In this document: piece by piece, positions 18,739 to 27,665 of the stretch
Layout of the letters: each line of letters starts with the position of its first letter
Position numbering within the stretch: position 1 is the first letter of the stretch
Assembly: GCA_030584025.1 (NCBI GenBank)
Contig: CP129487.1
Span: 3,243,001-3,307,000, forward strand
DNA: 64,000 nt
Direction of reading: 5' to 3'
Origin: Cyclobacteriaceae bacterium
GTDB lineage: Bacteria > Bacteroidota > Bacteroidia > Cytophagales > Cyclobacteriaceae
Made by a program: the position numbers and the translations under genes
Notes under the pieces: generated by a model
The model's input: the letters and a program-made list of their open reading frames with translations, nothing else
Database searches by the model: none
What the model was told of the DNA's origin: nothing

Positions 18739-20136
18739 CTAAATCCCCTGAAACACCTCAAAGCTTTCCAGGTATTTGGGCACAGTTACATTCCAGCCAA
18801 AGGTTTCACTTATATTTTTTGCATAGGCATGTAGGTCGGTACCTTCACCATGGGTGGTAAACGTAATCTTCGGGCTATCTTCAAAATTCTTTAACCACCG
18901 AAACAACTCGCCCTTATCGGCATGGCCACTCATAGAACTGATGTACTCCAGTTTGCATTTTACCGGAACGTCCTCACCAAAAATTTTAATGGTTTTTTCG
19001 CCATCCAGTAAACGTCTGCCGCGTGTACCTTCGGCCTGAAATCCAGCTAACAACACCGTATCTTGTTCACGCTTTAACCGGTGGTACAGGTGATGCAGGA
19101 TGCGACCGCCCGTTAGCATGCCGCTGGAAGAAATGATGATGGCGTTCTTCTTGATCTCGTTCAACGTTTTGGAGTGCTCATTGGAACGAACAAACACCAG
19201 CATGTTGGTTTCCGCTTCTTTCACAAATTCATGAAGGTTAAATTCCTTCTTCAGAAATTTCGGATGCTTGAAAAATAAATACGTAGCAGAAATCGCCATC
19301 GGGCTATCCACATAAACCGGCACATCCGGAATTTTATCCTCCTTCATCAGTTGACGCAGGTAGTACAAAATACCTTGCGTACGACCTACCGCAAAAGCCG
19401 GAATAAGCAGCACCCCTCCCCGATCAAATGTTTCGTTGGCAATGCGTGTAAAATCATCGGTTGGATCGTCATATGGATTTTCTTTATTTCCATAAGTTGA
19501 TTCTACAAACAACACATCCGCTTCGGTAATGGTGGTTGGTGGATGCAGCATGGCACTGGTTTCGCGGCCAATGTCACCGGAGAAAACCAATTTTTTGGTT
19601 TGCGAATCTCCTGTAATAAATACTTCTGTTATGGCGGAGCCAAGTAAATGCCCGGCATCGTTATAAATAATTTCAACTCTATCGTGGATACGGATACGCT
19701 CACCGTAACCATATGACTTCAGTAAAGGAAAAACAGCGTTTGCATCCTCCACCGTATACAAGGGCTTGGGATGTTCATGTTTTGAATAGCCTTTCTTTTC
19801 GGCAAACTCAGCTTCTTCCTCCTGTAATTTGGCTGAGTCGAGCAGCATGAGTTCGGCTAAATCGGCTGTTGGATGTGTACAATAAATGGGACCATTGAAT
19901 CCTTCTTTAACCAGCTTGGGCAAATAGCCAATGTGATCGATGTGCGCATGACTGAGCACCACGCATTGAATAGTTGCCGGATCAACCGGAAACTCATCCC
20001 AGTTGCGCAATCGCAGATCTTTCAAGCCTTGAAACAATCCGCAATCAAATAAAAACCGAAAGTCCCCGGCATCTACCAGGTATCGGGAGCCCGTTACACT
20101 TTCAGCTGCCCCAAGAAATTTTACACGAACATCCAT
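18739..20136 (-). CDS. MBL-fold beta-CASP RNA-processing-type hydrolase
   Basis: A 465-residue metallo-beta-lactamase protein of the beta-CASP group with a C-terminal RNA-specificity (RMMBL) part. The zinc motif S-H-A-H-I-D-H-I-G appears near residue 63, with the later A-G-H-L-L-G-S and S-G-D-I-G motifs. A beta-CASP insert spans about 210-390 and the end carries S-G-H-A-D followed by T-H-G-E. Relatives are RNases or the archaeal/bacterial CPSF-like proteins. In a window with an RNA-repair island it is worth noting, but it lies 24 kb away and is likely a housekeeping enzyme. Confidence 0.92.
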   Translation of the reverse strand: MDVRVKFLGAAESVTGSRYLVDAGDFRFLFDCGLFQGLKDLRLRNWDEFPVDPATIQCVVLSHAHIDHIGYLPKLVKEGFNGPIYCTHPTADLAELMLLDSAKLQEEEAEFAEKKGYSKHEHPKPLYTVEDANAVFPLLKSYGYGERIRIHDRVEIIYNDAGHLLGSAITEVFITGDSQTKKLVFSGDIGRETSAMLHPPTTITEADVLFVESTYGNKENPYDDPTDDFTRIANETFDRGGVLLIPAFAVGRTQGILYYLRQLMKEDKIPDVPVYVDSPMAISATYLFFKHPKFLKKEFNLHEFVKEAETNMLVFVRSNEHSKTLNEIKKNAIIISSSGMLTGGRILHHLYHRLKREQDTVLLAGFQAEGTRGRRLLDGEKTIKIFGEDVPVKCKLEYISSMSGHADKGELFRWLKNFEDSPKITFTTHGEGTDLHAYAKNISETFGWNVTVPKYLESFEVFQGI

Positions 20137-20229
20137 AATTTACCAACAGGTTTTGGAAGTGATAATATAACCACATAGAAACATAGAACATATAGTTAAG
20201 AAATAAATTCTATGTAATTACCTACGAAC

Positions 20230-20502
20230 TTATCGCGAAACGCGGAAATCTGTAAAGCTACCTAACGTTGAATATGTCTCAACTAAAACCTCATCCACAC
20301 GGGCGCGTGGCGGACCAATCCGGCACCAGGCAATAAGTTCATTTATTTTTCCCTCATCACCCTCGGCCTCGATGTACACGCTTCCATCGGATTCATTGCG
20401 AACAAAACCGTTCACTCCCAACTGTTGTGCCTTCGTTACGGTTGAAGCACGATAAAAAACACCCTGCACTTTTCCTCTTACCAGAATAGAAACGCGTTTC
20501 AT
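20230..20502 (-). CDS. acyP: Acylphosphatase
   Basis: A 90-residue protein that hydrolyses carboxyl-phosphate bonds, for example in 1,3-bisphosphoglycerate. The signature G-K-V-Q-G-V-F-Y-R is at residues 9-17, giving the phosphate-binding Arg17, and the catalytic Asn in V-R-N-E-S-D-G at about residue 37. Length is standard. It is the last gene of the deoC-gapN-acyP set, starting 3 bases after gapN on the minus strand, so it is surely co-transcribed with it. Confidence 0.95.
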   Translation of the reverse strand: MKRVSILVRGKVQGVFYRASTVTKAQQLGVNGFVRNESDGSVYIEAEGDEGKINELIAWCRIGPPRARVDEVLVETYSTLGSFTDFRVSR

Positions 20503-20505
20503 TCA

Positions 20506-22122
20506 TCACATGATATAATCCGTACTCAGAAACACCGATTCGCGGTTGCGAATAATAGTGCTAATGATTTGCTTATTGCCTTCTGTGGATTTTGTTGCCA
20601 CCAGTGTTCGAATGGAAAAAACGCGAAGTGCATCTGCCACCGACAATGTTCCCTCTGCTGAATCCTTTCGCCCATTGAACGGAAAAGTATCCGGTCCGCG
20701 CTGGCATTGTGTATTTACATTTATGCGACCAACCTGGTTGGTGAACATGTCGATGTACATGGCAATCCTTCTGCTATCGCTGCCGAAAATACTTACCTGC
20801 TGACCGAAGTTTGAGTTCACCACATACTGAATGGCCTCCTCATCTTTCTCAAACGGCACAATCGGAATAACCGGACCGAATTGTTCCTCGCGATACACAT
20901 TCATCTCTGCCGTTACCGGATAGAGTACAGCCGGATAAAAAAACGATTGGTTGATTTCTCCACCATGTTCATTTAGTACATTCGCTCCTTTACGCTTGGC
21001 ATCTTCCACCAACCCGCGCAGGTAATCTGTTTTACCGGGTTCCGGCAGTGGCGTAAGGCTTACGCCAGCATCCCAGGGCATACCGGTTTTAAGTTTGGCT
21101 ACTTCGGCTGTAAATCGTTTTATGAAATCGTTCACCAGACTTTTATGCACGAATAAAATTTTCAATGCCGTACAACGCTGTCCGTTAAACGAAAGCGAAC
21201 CAGCCACACATTCGGAAACGGTTTGATCCAAATCTGCATCCTGCAAAACAATGGCCGGATTTTTTGCATCCAGACCCAGAATAGATTTTAACCGATGTGG
21301 CTTCGGATGCAGACGCTTCAAATCATTTGCTCCTTTATTGGTGCCGATAAACGCAAAGACATCAATCTTTCCGGTTTCCATCAACGCGCCAACGGTGTCA
21401 CGTCCTTTTCCGTAAATAACGTTGATCACGCCCGGAGGAAAACTTTCTTGAAAAGCTTTTAACAAGGGACGAATCAACAACACACCATACTTGGCGGGTT
21501 TAAACACAACTGTATTTCCCATAATCAACGCAGGGATCAGTGTGCTGAACGTTTCATTCAATGGATAATTGAACGGACCCATACAAAGCGCCACACCTAA
21601 CGGCACCCTGCGAATCTGCGCCATAAAGCCTTGCTCTTCTACCAGCTTGGCTGAATTGCGGTCAAGTTCTTTCAGCGACTTCACCGTATCGACAATGTAA
21701 TCGCACGTGCGATCAAATTCTTTCTCGGAGTCTTTTAATGTTTTACCGATTTCCCACATCAATAACTTCACTACTTCATCGCGCTGCTTGCGCATCTGCT
21801 CTAAAAATTTTTCGATGTGTGAAATGCGCTCAGCAACCGAAAGCGTTGGCCACAGCCCGTGCCCAAGGTTGTATGCATTTACAGCTGCATCCAATGCTTG
21901 CAGCGCTTCATGTGCCGTAAGCAAGGGTGTTGCACCAATGGTTTGCTGTTTGTAGTGATCCCCTTCTTTAACAAACACCGGACTTTGCACCGCATTCAGT
22001 GCACCAGGCCATTGGCGCAATTCTCCATTAATTAAATACTCGCGCTGCTCCTGGTACGAAACACGAAACTGTTCCGGTATGGCTGATGCTTCCGGAAATA
22101 CACCTGATAAAATACGGCTCAT
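20506..22122 (-). CDS. gapN: Non-phosphorylating NADP-dependent glyceraldehyde-3-phosphate dehydrogenase (aldehyde dehydrogenase family)
   Basis: A 538-residue aldehyde dehydrogenase most like GapN, which oxidises glyceraldehyde 3-phosphate directly to 3-phosphoglycerate with NADP. The N-P-L/N-Y-P substrate region (G-P-F-N-Y-P-L-N, 182-189), the cofactor segment V-V-F-K-P-A-K (205-211) and the nucleophile Cys317 in F-N-G-Q-R-C-T are present. The usual catalytic base motif E-L-G-G-K is changed to G-L-D-A-K-N-P (283-289), so the Glu is not in its normal place. The protein has about 40 extra N-terminal residues. It sits between deoC and acyP with gaps of 8 and 3 bases. Confidence 0.88.
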   Translation of the reverse strand: MSRILSGVFPEASAIPEQFRVSYQEQREYLINGELRQWPGALNAVQSPVFVKEGDHYKQQTIGATPLLTAHEALQALDAAVNAYNLGHGLWPTLSVAERISHIEKFLEQMRKQRDEVVKLLMWEIGKTLKDSEKEFDRTCDYIVDTVKSLKELDRNSAKLVEEQGFMAQIRRVPLGVALCMGPFNYPLNETFSTLIPALIMGNTVVFKPAKYGVLLIRPLLKAFQESFPPGVINVIYGKGRDTVGALMETGKIDVFAFIGTNKGANDLKRLHPKPHRLKSILGLDAKNPAIVLQDADLDQTVSECVAGSLSFNGQRCTALKILFVHKSLVNDFIKRFTAEVAKLKTGMPWDAGVSLTPLPEPGKTDYLRGLVEDAKRKGANVLNEHGGEINQSFFYPAVLYPVTAEMNVYREEQFGPVIPIVPFEKDEEAIQYVVNSNFGQQVSIFGSDSRRIAMYIDMFTNQVGRINVNTQCQRGPDTFPFNGRKDSAEGTLSVADALRVFSIRTLVATKSTEGNKQIISTIIRNRESVFLSTDYIM

Positions 22123-22130
22123 GATTTTTA

Positions 22131-22775
22131 TTACGTTGTTACAATCGTTATTCCTGATGATGTTCCCAGTCGGTCAGCACCTGCTTCAATCATGTGAAGG
22201 GCTTGCTCTTTTGTTTTTATTCCTCCCGATGCTTTGATGCTTACTGCTGCCGGTAACACGTTTCGCATTAAGCGTATGTGTTCCACATTGGCACCACTGG
22301 GCGCAAAACCTGTAGAAGTTTTCACAAAGTCTGCTCCCGAATCGGCACAAAGCTTACACGCCTGAACAATTTCATCATCTGAAAGATACGCGGTTTCAAT
22401 GATAATCTTGATGATTTTGCTGTGATCGTGACACAACTTGCTGGATTTGGCCAGTTCAATTTTCGTCCAGGGCAATCCGGTTTTGAATGAACTTATGTTC
22501 CACACCAGATCAATTTCATCGGCACCGTTATCGATTGCACGCTTGATTTCATCCAGTTTTGTTTCTGTCATGTTGTAACCCAGCGGAAAGCCTGCAACCG
22601 TTACCAGGGCAATCGGGTCATTGCCGATTTCGCGTTTGGCACGCTTCACCCAAAAGGGCGGAACACAGATGCCATGAAACTTGTGCTGGCGTGCATCCAC
22701 TACCAGTTTATCAATATCGCTGATGGTAAGGGTTGGGGAAAGATTGGTATGCTCAATGTATGCGGATAACTCCAT
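22131..22775 (-). CDS. deoC: Deoxyribose-phosphate aldolase
   Basis: Cleaves 2-deoxyribose 5-phosphate to glyceraldehyde 3-phosphate and acetaldehyde, 214 residues. The TIM-barrel motifs are clear: E-I-D-L-V-W-N near residue 88, K-I-I-E-T-A-Y, F-V-K-T-S-T-G-F (second active-site Lys) and the Schiff-base lysine in S-I-K-A-S-G-G-I-K. It is the promoter-proximal gene of an operon with gapN, which would take its glyceraldehyde 3-phosphate to 3-phosphoglycerate without making ATP. Confidence 0.95.
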   Translation of the reverse strand: MELSAYIEHTNLSPTLTISDIDKLVVDARQHKFHGICVPPFWVKRAKREIGNDPIALVTVAGFPLGYNMTETKLDEIKRAIDNGADEIDLVWNISSFKTGLPWTKIELAKSSKLCHDHSKIIKIIIETAYLSDDEIVQACKLCADSGADFVKTSTGFAPSGANVEHIRLMRNVLPAAVSIKASGGIKTKEQALHMIEAGADRLGTSSGITIVTT

Positions 22776-22825
22776 TGAACGAAGTTACACGGAAACTTTG
22801 AACCGTAAATCCTGAACTTAAAACT

Positions 22826-23191
22826 TTAGTGCCGGATACCACACTCCTTGCAATACTTCATTTTGTGTGGTGGCCTTCTTTTTGGTGGCTTTTTATGACC
22901 GAAATAGGTAGGATCGGAATACTGCGGCTTGGCTAATTCCTTTTCGGCTTTGCGGTGTGCTTTCGCTACCTGCTCCATGCGATCATAAAACCGATCGCGT
23001 GCATCATAGGTAATTCTACGCCTTACCTTTTTCTGCTTGGGTTCGTAATTCTGTGTAGGATAATACGGCTCAACCGAACTGGGTTGTTGAACACTGGTTG
23101 CCTCCTTCTTCTTTTTCTTTTTAGAAGATTGTGCAACACCTGGCGTACTAACGCCAAACAAGCAAACCGATAAGAGAATTAGCAATCGCAT
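22826..23191 (-). CDS. Hypothetical secreted Lys-rich protein
   Basis: A 121-residue protein I do not recognise. A signal peptide of about 20 residues is followed by a strongly basic region (a serine-lysine run at 22-30), a Pro/Tyr-rich stretch, and a C-terminal end with C-K-E-C-G-I-R-H, a possible single metal knuckle. High charge and low complexity suggest an unfolded or nucleic-acid/cell-wall binding protein, but that is inference. It lies between deoC and a secreted nuclease on the same strand. Confidence 0.65.
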   Translation of the reverse strand: MRLLILLSVCLFGVSTPGVAQSSKKKKKKEATSVQQPSSVEPYYPTQNYEPKQKKVRRRITYDARDRFYDRMEQVAKAHRKAEKELAKPQYSDPTYFGHKKPPKRRPPHKMKYCKECGIRH

Positions 23192-23290
23192 AACACAAAG
23201 ATAGAAACCATGGGCAGGGTTAAAAATTGTTTAAACCTGATGAATTATTTCCCCTTACCCGTTCAGATAACATATTTAACCGATAAACGG

Positions 23291-23773
23291 CTACATGCCC
23301 TTGGGCTGGAGCATGCTTTGTTGCCTACGGTAAATCCAGGGCGCTGTCGGATTTTCTTCCTGCCACAGGCCTATGCGCTGTTCGCGGGCTTGTTGCTGCA
23401 AGGCTTTTAAACTCTCAGGCGCGTTCTTTTCATGGCACCAGGCGAGGCCGCGCTTAACCAATTCAGCACTCACCTCAACTTCGGTTATGATCTCTCCGAG
23501 GTAATTTCCCCAACGATCTTTTCCTACCAATTTCACATCAATTGATTTTCTGAGTATGGCGTTTTCCAAAAATCTTTTCGCTTCTTCAGCATAAGGCTGA
23601 CCTGGCTCAGGGCAATCAATGCCTGCCAGTACAATGCGATATATTTCATCTTCCGCTGAAACCACTTCAACCGTATTACCATCGACTACCGAAATTACTT
23701 TCCCGCGCACAGTATTTGCCTCTGCCCTATAAATCGTAATGCCCAGTAACAGAATTATCAAAAATGTTTTCAT
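23291..23773 (-). CDS. Secreted thermonuclease-family (SNase) protein
   Basis: A 160-residue exported nuclease of the staphylococcal-nuclease type. Signal peptide to about residue 19. The OB-fold motifs are in order: V-V-D-G-N-T-V-E-V near 29-37, R-I-V-L-A-G-I-D-C-P-E (46-56) which supplies Arg and Asp, and D-R-W-G-N-Y-L-G-E near 87-95. The helix E-L-V-K-R-G-L-A-W closes the domain. Active residues appear intact, so it is probably a real Ca2+-dependent extracellular or periplasmic nuclease. Confidence 0.9.
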   Translation of the reverse strand: MKTFLIILLLGITIYRAEANTVRGKVISVVDGNTVEVVSAEDEIYRIVLAGIDCPEPGQPYAEEAKRFLENAILRKSIDVKLVGKDRWGNYLGEIITEVEVSAELVKRGLAWCHEKNAPESLKALQQQAREQRIGLWQEENPTAPWIYRRQQSMLQPKGM

Positions 23774-23984
23774 AGCTCCTCCTCAGATTTATCCACAACA
23801 AAGAACGCAACCAGCCAGATTTTGAGGATGGGTTTTAACCGGGCAACAGTCGCGTGTATGTTTTACACGGAAATAGGAAAAGCAAAAATGATTCCGAAAG
23901 AAAAAAGCTTCACAATCAGCCTTTATCCTGATTATAAAGTATACTGCTTTCCAAAAAGGAGAATAAATTTTATCGCACTTGAAT

Positions 23985-26900
23985 TTACTTTTTCTTGCAA
24001 TACTGATCGATTTGAAAGCGCGCTTTCGAATCACCAAATTCAACGGCCTTTCGCCAATCGAAACAGGCTTTATCGGTTTCTTGTAATTGATAATAGAAAT
24101 TACCGCGCAGTTTATAATACGATGCGTTTTTGGGTTCGATGCGAATAGCATCATCCAGATCCGAAATACCGGCACCGATGTCATCCATCTCAGCTTTGCA
24201 GTTTGCCCGGTTGTAGTATGCCAACCCGTCTTCCGGGTTTAAGGAAATTACCCGGTTGTAATCAATCACCGCGCCCTCAAAATCACCAATACCCTCTTTG
24301 ATCAGTGCACGATTGAAGTATGCATCAGAATTATTCTTATCGATGTTGATGGCGTTGGTGAGTTCTGTTATGGCAGCTTTTGTGTTGTCCAACATCACAT
24401 AAGCTTTTGCTTTATCGAGAAACAGTTGCAATGAGTTATCACCGGCTTTCTGTGCAGCATCAAAATCTTTAATAGCCGCTTCATAGCTTTCCGTTTCCAT
24501 CAAAACCCTTCCTCTTCGATAGTAAACTTCCTTATCATTAAATCCGGCACTGATTAATTTATCGAAATACTCTAATGATACCACATAATTTTTCGCATTA
24601 AAGTAGGAGTCAGCCAGGAGTTTATACAGTTCTGCCTCTGGTTTTTCAATTAGCTTTTCTGCCGAACGAAAATCTTTTGAGGCTTCCGCATACTTCTCCA
24701 TTTTGAAATACGCAAGACCACGGTTTTCAAACGCCTTGGCATATTGTGCATTCACGGAAATAGCTTGCGAAAAGTCGGCAATGGCTTCGTTATAGCTTTG
24801 TTGTTCCAGATGGGCTTTTCCTCTGTTATTATACAAGATTGGATCCTTAATGCCTTGGGCAATCGCCTGTGTGTAGTCATCTACGGCAAAGCCCCACTTG
24901 CCTTCACGATATTGTGCATCACCCCGATGAAAGTATGCAATGCCCAGTTTGCCATCACGTTCAATGGCTTGGGTAAAGTCGGTAATGGAGCCGGTAAAAT
25001 TCTTTGCTTCATATTTACAGTAACCGCGCATATCATAAAGCGTAGCCTCATTCAAACCTTGTTGAATGGCCTTATCCAGATCGGGTAAAGCTCCTGCAAA
25101 ATCTTTAGCGAAATATTTAGCTGTACCGCGGCCGGCAAATACTGCCGCATCTGTAACACCTTTATCAATAGCAACCGTTAAATCCGGAATTGCCTTTTCA
25201 TATTCCTTCAATTCCAAAAAGGCAAAGCCGCGGGCTTTCAGCACCTCAACGTTTTGGTTGCCCCCTTCAATGGCTTTCGTTAATTCATCTACCGCGCTCT
25301 TATAATCTTTCATGTTGAAACGCGACAAGCCCAATAACCCATAGTCCTCTGCATCAGCCTGATTGCGGGCCACAACAACAGCCAAGTCAGTGATCACTCC
25401 CGGAAACTCTTCAACCTGAAAACGCGCACGCGCCCGGTTTTTATAGGCCAACACATAATCCTGGCGGATGCTCAACGCGCGCGTAAAATCCTCAAGGGAT
25501 TCTTTGGCCAAATTCTTATTCAATTTTGCTTTTCCCCGATTGTTGAAAATCACTTCATCGCTGACACCCAGGTCGATGGCTTTGTTATACGATTCTATAG
25601 CGGCATCAAAATCATTTTGTCTGAACCGAGCATTACCGAGTTGATAATACACATCTTTGTTTTTACTGCCCAACGAAGCGGCCTTCTCCAAAAATGGCAA
25701 AGCCTCCTTGTCATGTTCAAGGTTGAGGTAAGAAATACCCAATCCTTCAACTGTGGCGAGATCCGCCTCTCCCTTATCAGCTACTTTTTTTAAGTCGACA
25801 ACCGCGGCCTTATAATCTTTCAATTGAAAAGATGCTTTTCCTCTTTTTTCGTTCAACTTGATGTCCTTCTCACCGGCCATCTCCGCTGATGTGAGCAGAT
25901 CAACAGTGCCCTTGAAATCATTGTTCTCAAAACGAAGGTACCCGGTATAGAGCATCACCTTCGGATCTTTTGATCCGGCCTTCAACGCAGCTTCCAGGTT
26001 CACGCGTGCCGCATCGGGTAAATTGAGGTTGTACTTTGCAATACCCAATCTTCGCTGAATTTCCTGTGGGTCACCTTCCGGGCTTTTAGCCTTTTCCAAA
26101 TCTTCAACCGATCCGGAATAATCCTGAATATCAAAACGCGCCATACCTCGATTGGACAAAGCTTTTGTATAGGTTGGATTGAGTTGAAGGGCCTTATCAA
26201 AATCAGCCACTGCGCCTTTTGCATCACCGGTGTTCTGTTTTGCTTTACCGCGATTGTTGAACACCACCGCGTCCTTGTCGACTAACGCAACAGACTGATC
26301 GTAGTATTTTATCGCTCCGGAAAAATCATTTTTAGTGAAGCGAATGTCTCCCAGATTTTTAAATACCTCCGCATCCTTTACACCAAGTGAAACTACTTTC
26401 TCATAATCTTTGGCGGCATCATCGAAACGTTGTTGTGCATACAAGGAATTCCCACGCTGAAGAAAAACTTCGGGTGTGGCCACACCCAATCCAATAGCAC
26501 GACTCAATGATTCAACAGTGCCGGCATAATCTTTCGCGGCATACTGACAGTTGCCCAATTGAACAAACACTTCTTTATCGCTGGCGCCCATAGAAACCGC
26601 TGCTGAAAGTGACTTAATCGTTTCCGGGCAATCCTTTAACTGTGCATAGCTGAGCCCCAACATGCTGAACACATCTTTATCTTTTACTCCACGACCCACT
26701 GCTCTGGTAAGGGATTCAGCAGCGCCTTTATAATCTTTAATAGAATACTTTGCCGTGCCGATACGTTGAATGATTTCCACATCAGAACGGCCGGTTGATA
26801 AAAGTTTTTCCAGGTCGCTGATCGCTCCCGACCAATTCTTCAAAAAGTAATATGCGTTGCCCCGATACTCATTGATCTTTGATGATGATGCGCCTGCCTT

Positions 26901-27173
26901 CTCAGCCTCGGTAAAATCACTTACTGCTTTTTCATAATCCTTCATTTGATAATACGCCAAACCACGATTTACATGCGCGTCCGGATTCTTATACCCATTG
27001 CCAATAAGTTGGGATAGTTGTGTGGCCGCATCGCGGTAAGCACCTGCATTCAATTTCTCCAAAGCAGCTGTGTACCGAACCTGAAAAATGGAATCCTGAT
27101 TTTGCGCCACCAACTGCGTGGTCATCAGGGTAAACAACAAACCAATCAATGCGAGGGGAGTACTTTTGTTCAT
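23985..27173 (-). CDS. Giant tetratricopeptide-repeat protein
   Basis: A 1062-residue exported protein made almost entirely of TPR units. After a signal peptide (cleavage near L-V-A-Q) about 28-30 repeats of 34-36 residues follow without a break. Many carry the pattern N-R-G-x-A-x-x-x-x-x-x-Y-x-x-A and D-Y/F-x-x-A. No enzymatic domain is visible. A clean tail with W-R-K-A-V-E-F-G-D ends the protein. It probably acts as a periplasmic scaffold; related long TPR proteins in Bacteroidota are linked to gliding and surface complexes, but no such gene is beside it here. Confidence 0.9.
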   Translation of the reverse strand: MNKSTPLALIGLLFTLMTTQLVAQNQDSIFQVRYTAALEKLNAGAYRDAATQLSQLIGNGYKNPDAHVNRGLAYYQMKDYEKAVSDFTEAEKAGASSSKINEYRGNAYYFLKNWSGAISDLEKLLSTGRSDVEIIQRIGTAKYSIKDYKGAAESLTRAVGRGVKDKDVFSMLGLSYAQLKDCPETIKSLSAAVSMGASDKEVFVQLGNCQYAAKDYAGTVESLSRAIGLGVATPEVFLQRGNSLYAQQRFDDAAKDYEKVVSLGVKDAEVFKNLGDIRFTKNDFSGAIKYYDQSVALVDKDAVVFNNRGKAKQNTGDAKGAVADFDKALQLNPTYTKALSNRGMARFDIQDYSGSVEDLEKAKSPEGDPQEIQRRLGIAKYNLNLPDAARVNLEAALKAGSKDPKVMLYTGYLRFENNDFKGTVDLLTSAEMAGEKDIKLNEKRGKASFQLKDYKAAVVDLKKVADKGEADLATVEGLGISYLNLEHDKEALPFLEKAASLGSKNKDVYYQLGNARFRQNDFDAAIESYNKAIDLGVSDEVIFNNRGKAKLNKNLAKESLEDFTRALSIRQDYVLAYKNRARARFQVEEFPGVITDLAVVVARNQADAEDYGLLGLSRFNMKDYKSAVDELTKAIEGGNQNVEVLKARGFAFLELKEYEKAIPDLTVAIDKGVTDAAVFAGRGTAKYFAKDFAGALPDLDKAIQQGLNEATLYDMRGYCKYEAKNFTGSITDFTQAIERDGKLGIAYFHRGDAQYREGKWGFAVDDYTQAIAQGIKDPILYNNRGKAHLEQQSYNEAIADFSQAISVNAQYAKAFENRGLAYFKMEKYAEASKDFRSAEKLIEKPEAELYKLLADSYFNAKNYVVSLEYFDKLISAGFNDKEVYYRRGRVLMETESYEAAIKDFDAAQKAGDNSLQLFLDKAKAYVMLDNTKAAITELTNAINIDKNNSDAYFNRALIKEGIGDFEGAVIDYNRVISLNPEDGLAYYNRANCKAEMDDIGAGISDLDDAIRIEPKNASYYKLRGNFYYQLQETDKACFDWRKAVEFGDSKARFQIDQYCKKK

Positions 27174-27178
27174 AGCAA

Positions 27179-27186
27179 CAAAAGTA
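27179..27186 (-). promoter_or_regulatory. Candidate -7 element for the TPR gene
   Basis: Minus strand reads TACTTTTG (TAnnTTTG) only 5 bases before the ATG, which would imply an almost leaderless transcript. No -33 TTTG at the right distance. Confidence 0.3.
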
Positions 27187-27238
27187 TCAAATCGATAAGG
27201 GGTAAATCAGTAAAAAATGACAAAAAACTGACAGGCAC

Positions 27239-27358
27239 TCAACTGTTCAGAAACGTATAGATCAGGTAAACGGCAATACCCAACAGAATAATTACGAGTA
27301 CGTACCCAAAAATCCGGGCACGACCAAAATATGCACGTAAAGGGAATTGCTTTTTCAT
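27239..27358 (-). CDS. Small membrane protein, tandem paralogue B (39 aa)
   Basis: A 39-residue ORF starting M-K-K-Q-F-P-L-R-A-Y-F-G-R-A-R and ending in one membrane helix (about residues 17-36). It is a paralogue of the gene just upstream: both are exactly 39 codons, both begin M-K-K-x-x-P-x-x-A-Y-F-x-R-A-(R/K)-(I/V)-F-x-Y, and both end in a hydrophobic helix. The stop of paralogue A is 10 bases before this ATG, so the two form an operon. No family recognised. Conservation of the amphipathic head between copies argues that they are translated. Confidence 0.75.
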   Translation of the reverse strand: MKKQFPLRAYFGRARIFGYVLVIILLGIAVYLIYTFLNS

Positions 27359-27368
27359 ACGAATGGCT

Positions 27369-27488
27369 TTATTGATTGAGTTTATTGAATAACCATAACA
27401 GGAAACAAGCCCCTGCGGTTATAGCCATGATGTATGCAAACACCTTTGCACGTGCGAAATAAGCACCTATGGGAATCACCTTTTTCAT
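27369..27488 (-). CDS. Small membrane protein, tandem paralogue A (39 aa)
   Basis: A 39-residue ORF starting M-K-K-V-I-P-I-G-A-Y-F-A-R-A-K followed by a single helix (about residues 17-33) and a short polar tail. It shares length and the K-K-x-x-P-x-x-A-Y-F-x-R-A motif with the following gene. The head contains lysines and arginines and should stay in the cytoplasm by the positive-inside rule. Function unknown; single-pass micro-proteins of this sort often bind larger membrane complexes, but nothing here shows a partner. Confidence 0.75.
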   Translation of the reverse strand: MKKVIPIGAYFARAKVFAYIMAITAGACFLLWLFNKLNQ

Positions 27489-27611
27489 AGATATTAACAC
27501 CTAATCTCTTAAAGTAAAACTTTAAATACAAGGTTTTGTTCTGTCAATGGCCCAAATCATCGTTTAAAAGCACAAAAACTATCTAAAAGCACTGGAGCCC
27601 ACCAAAAAGGC

Positions 27612-27641
27612 AATAAAAAAGGTGCCTGTTTGGGCACCTTT
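27612..27641 (-). terminator. Intrinsic terminator after lpdA
   Basis: On the minus strand AAAGGTGCC pairs with GGCACCTTT around a six-base loop and runs into a T tract. It lies 24 bases past the lpdA stop. Confidence 0.9.
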
Positions 27642-27665
27642 CCTTACAAACTATGAATGACTCTT

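Noticed and set aside
18739..20136. Beta-CASP hydrolase as part of the RNA-repair system
   Set aside because: It is 24 kb away on a separate transcript and belongs to a widely distributed housekeeping family.
23789..24184. Minus-strand frame of 131 codons overlapping the end of the TPR gene
   Set aside because: It lies mostly in another frame of the TPR gene and shows no signal of coding.
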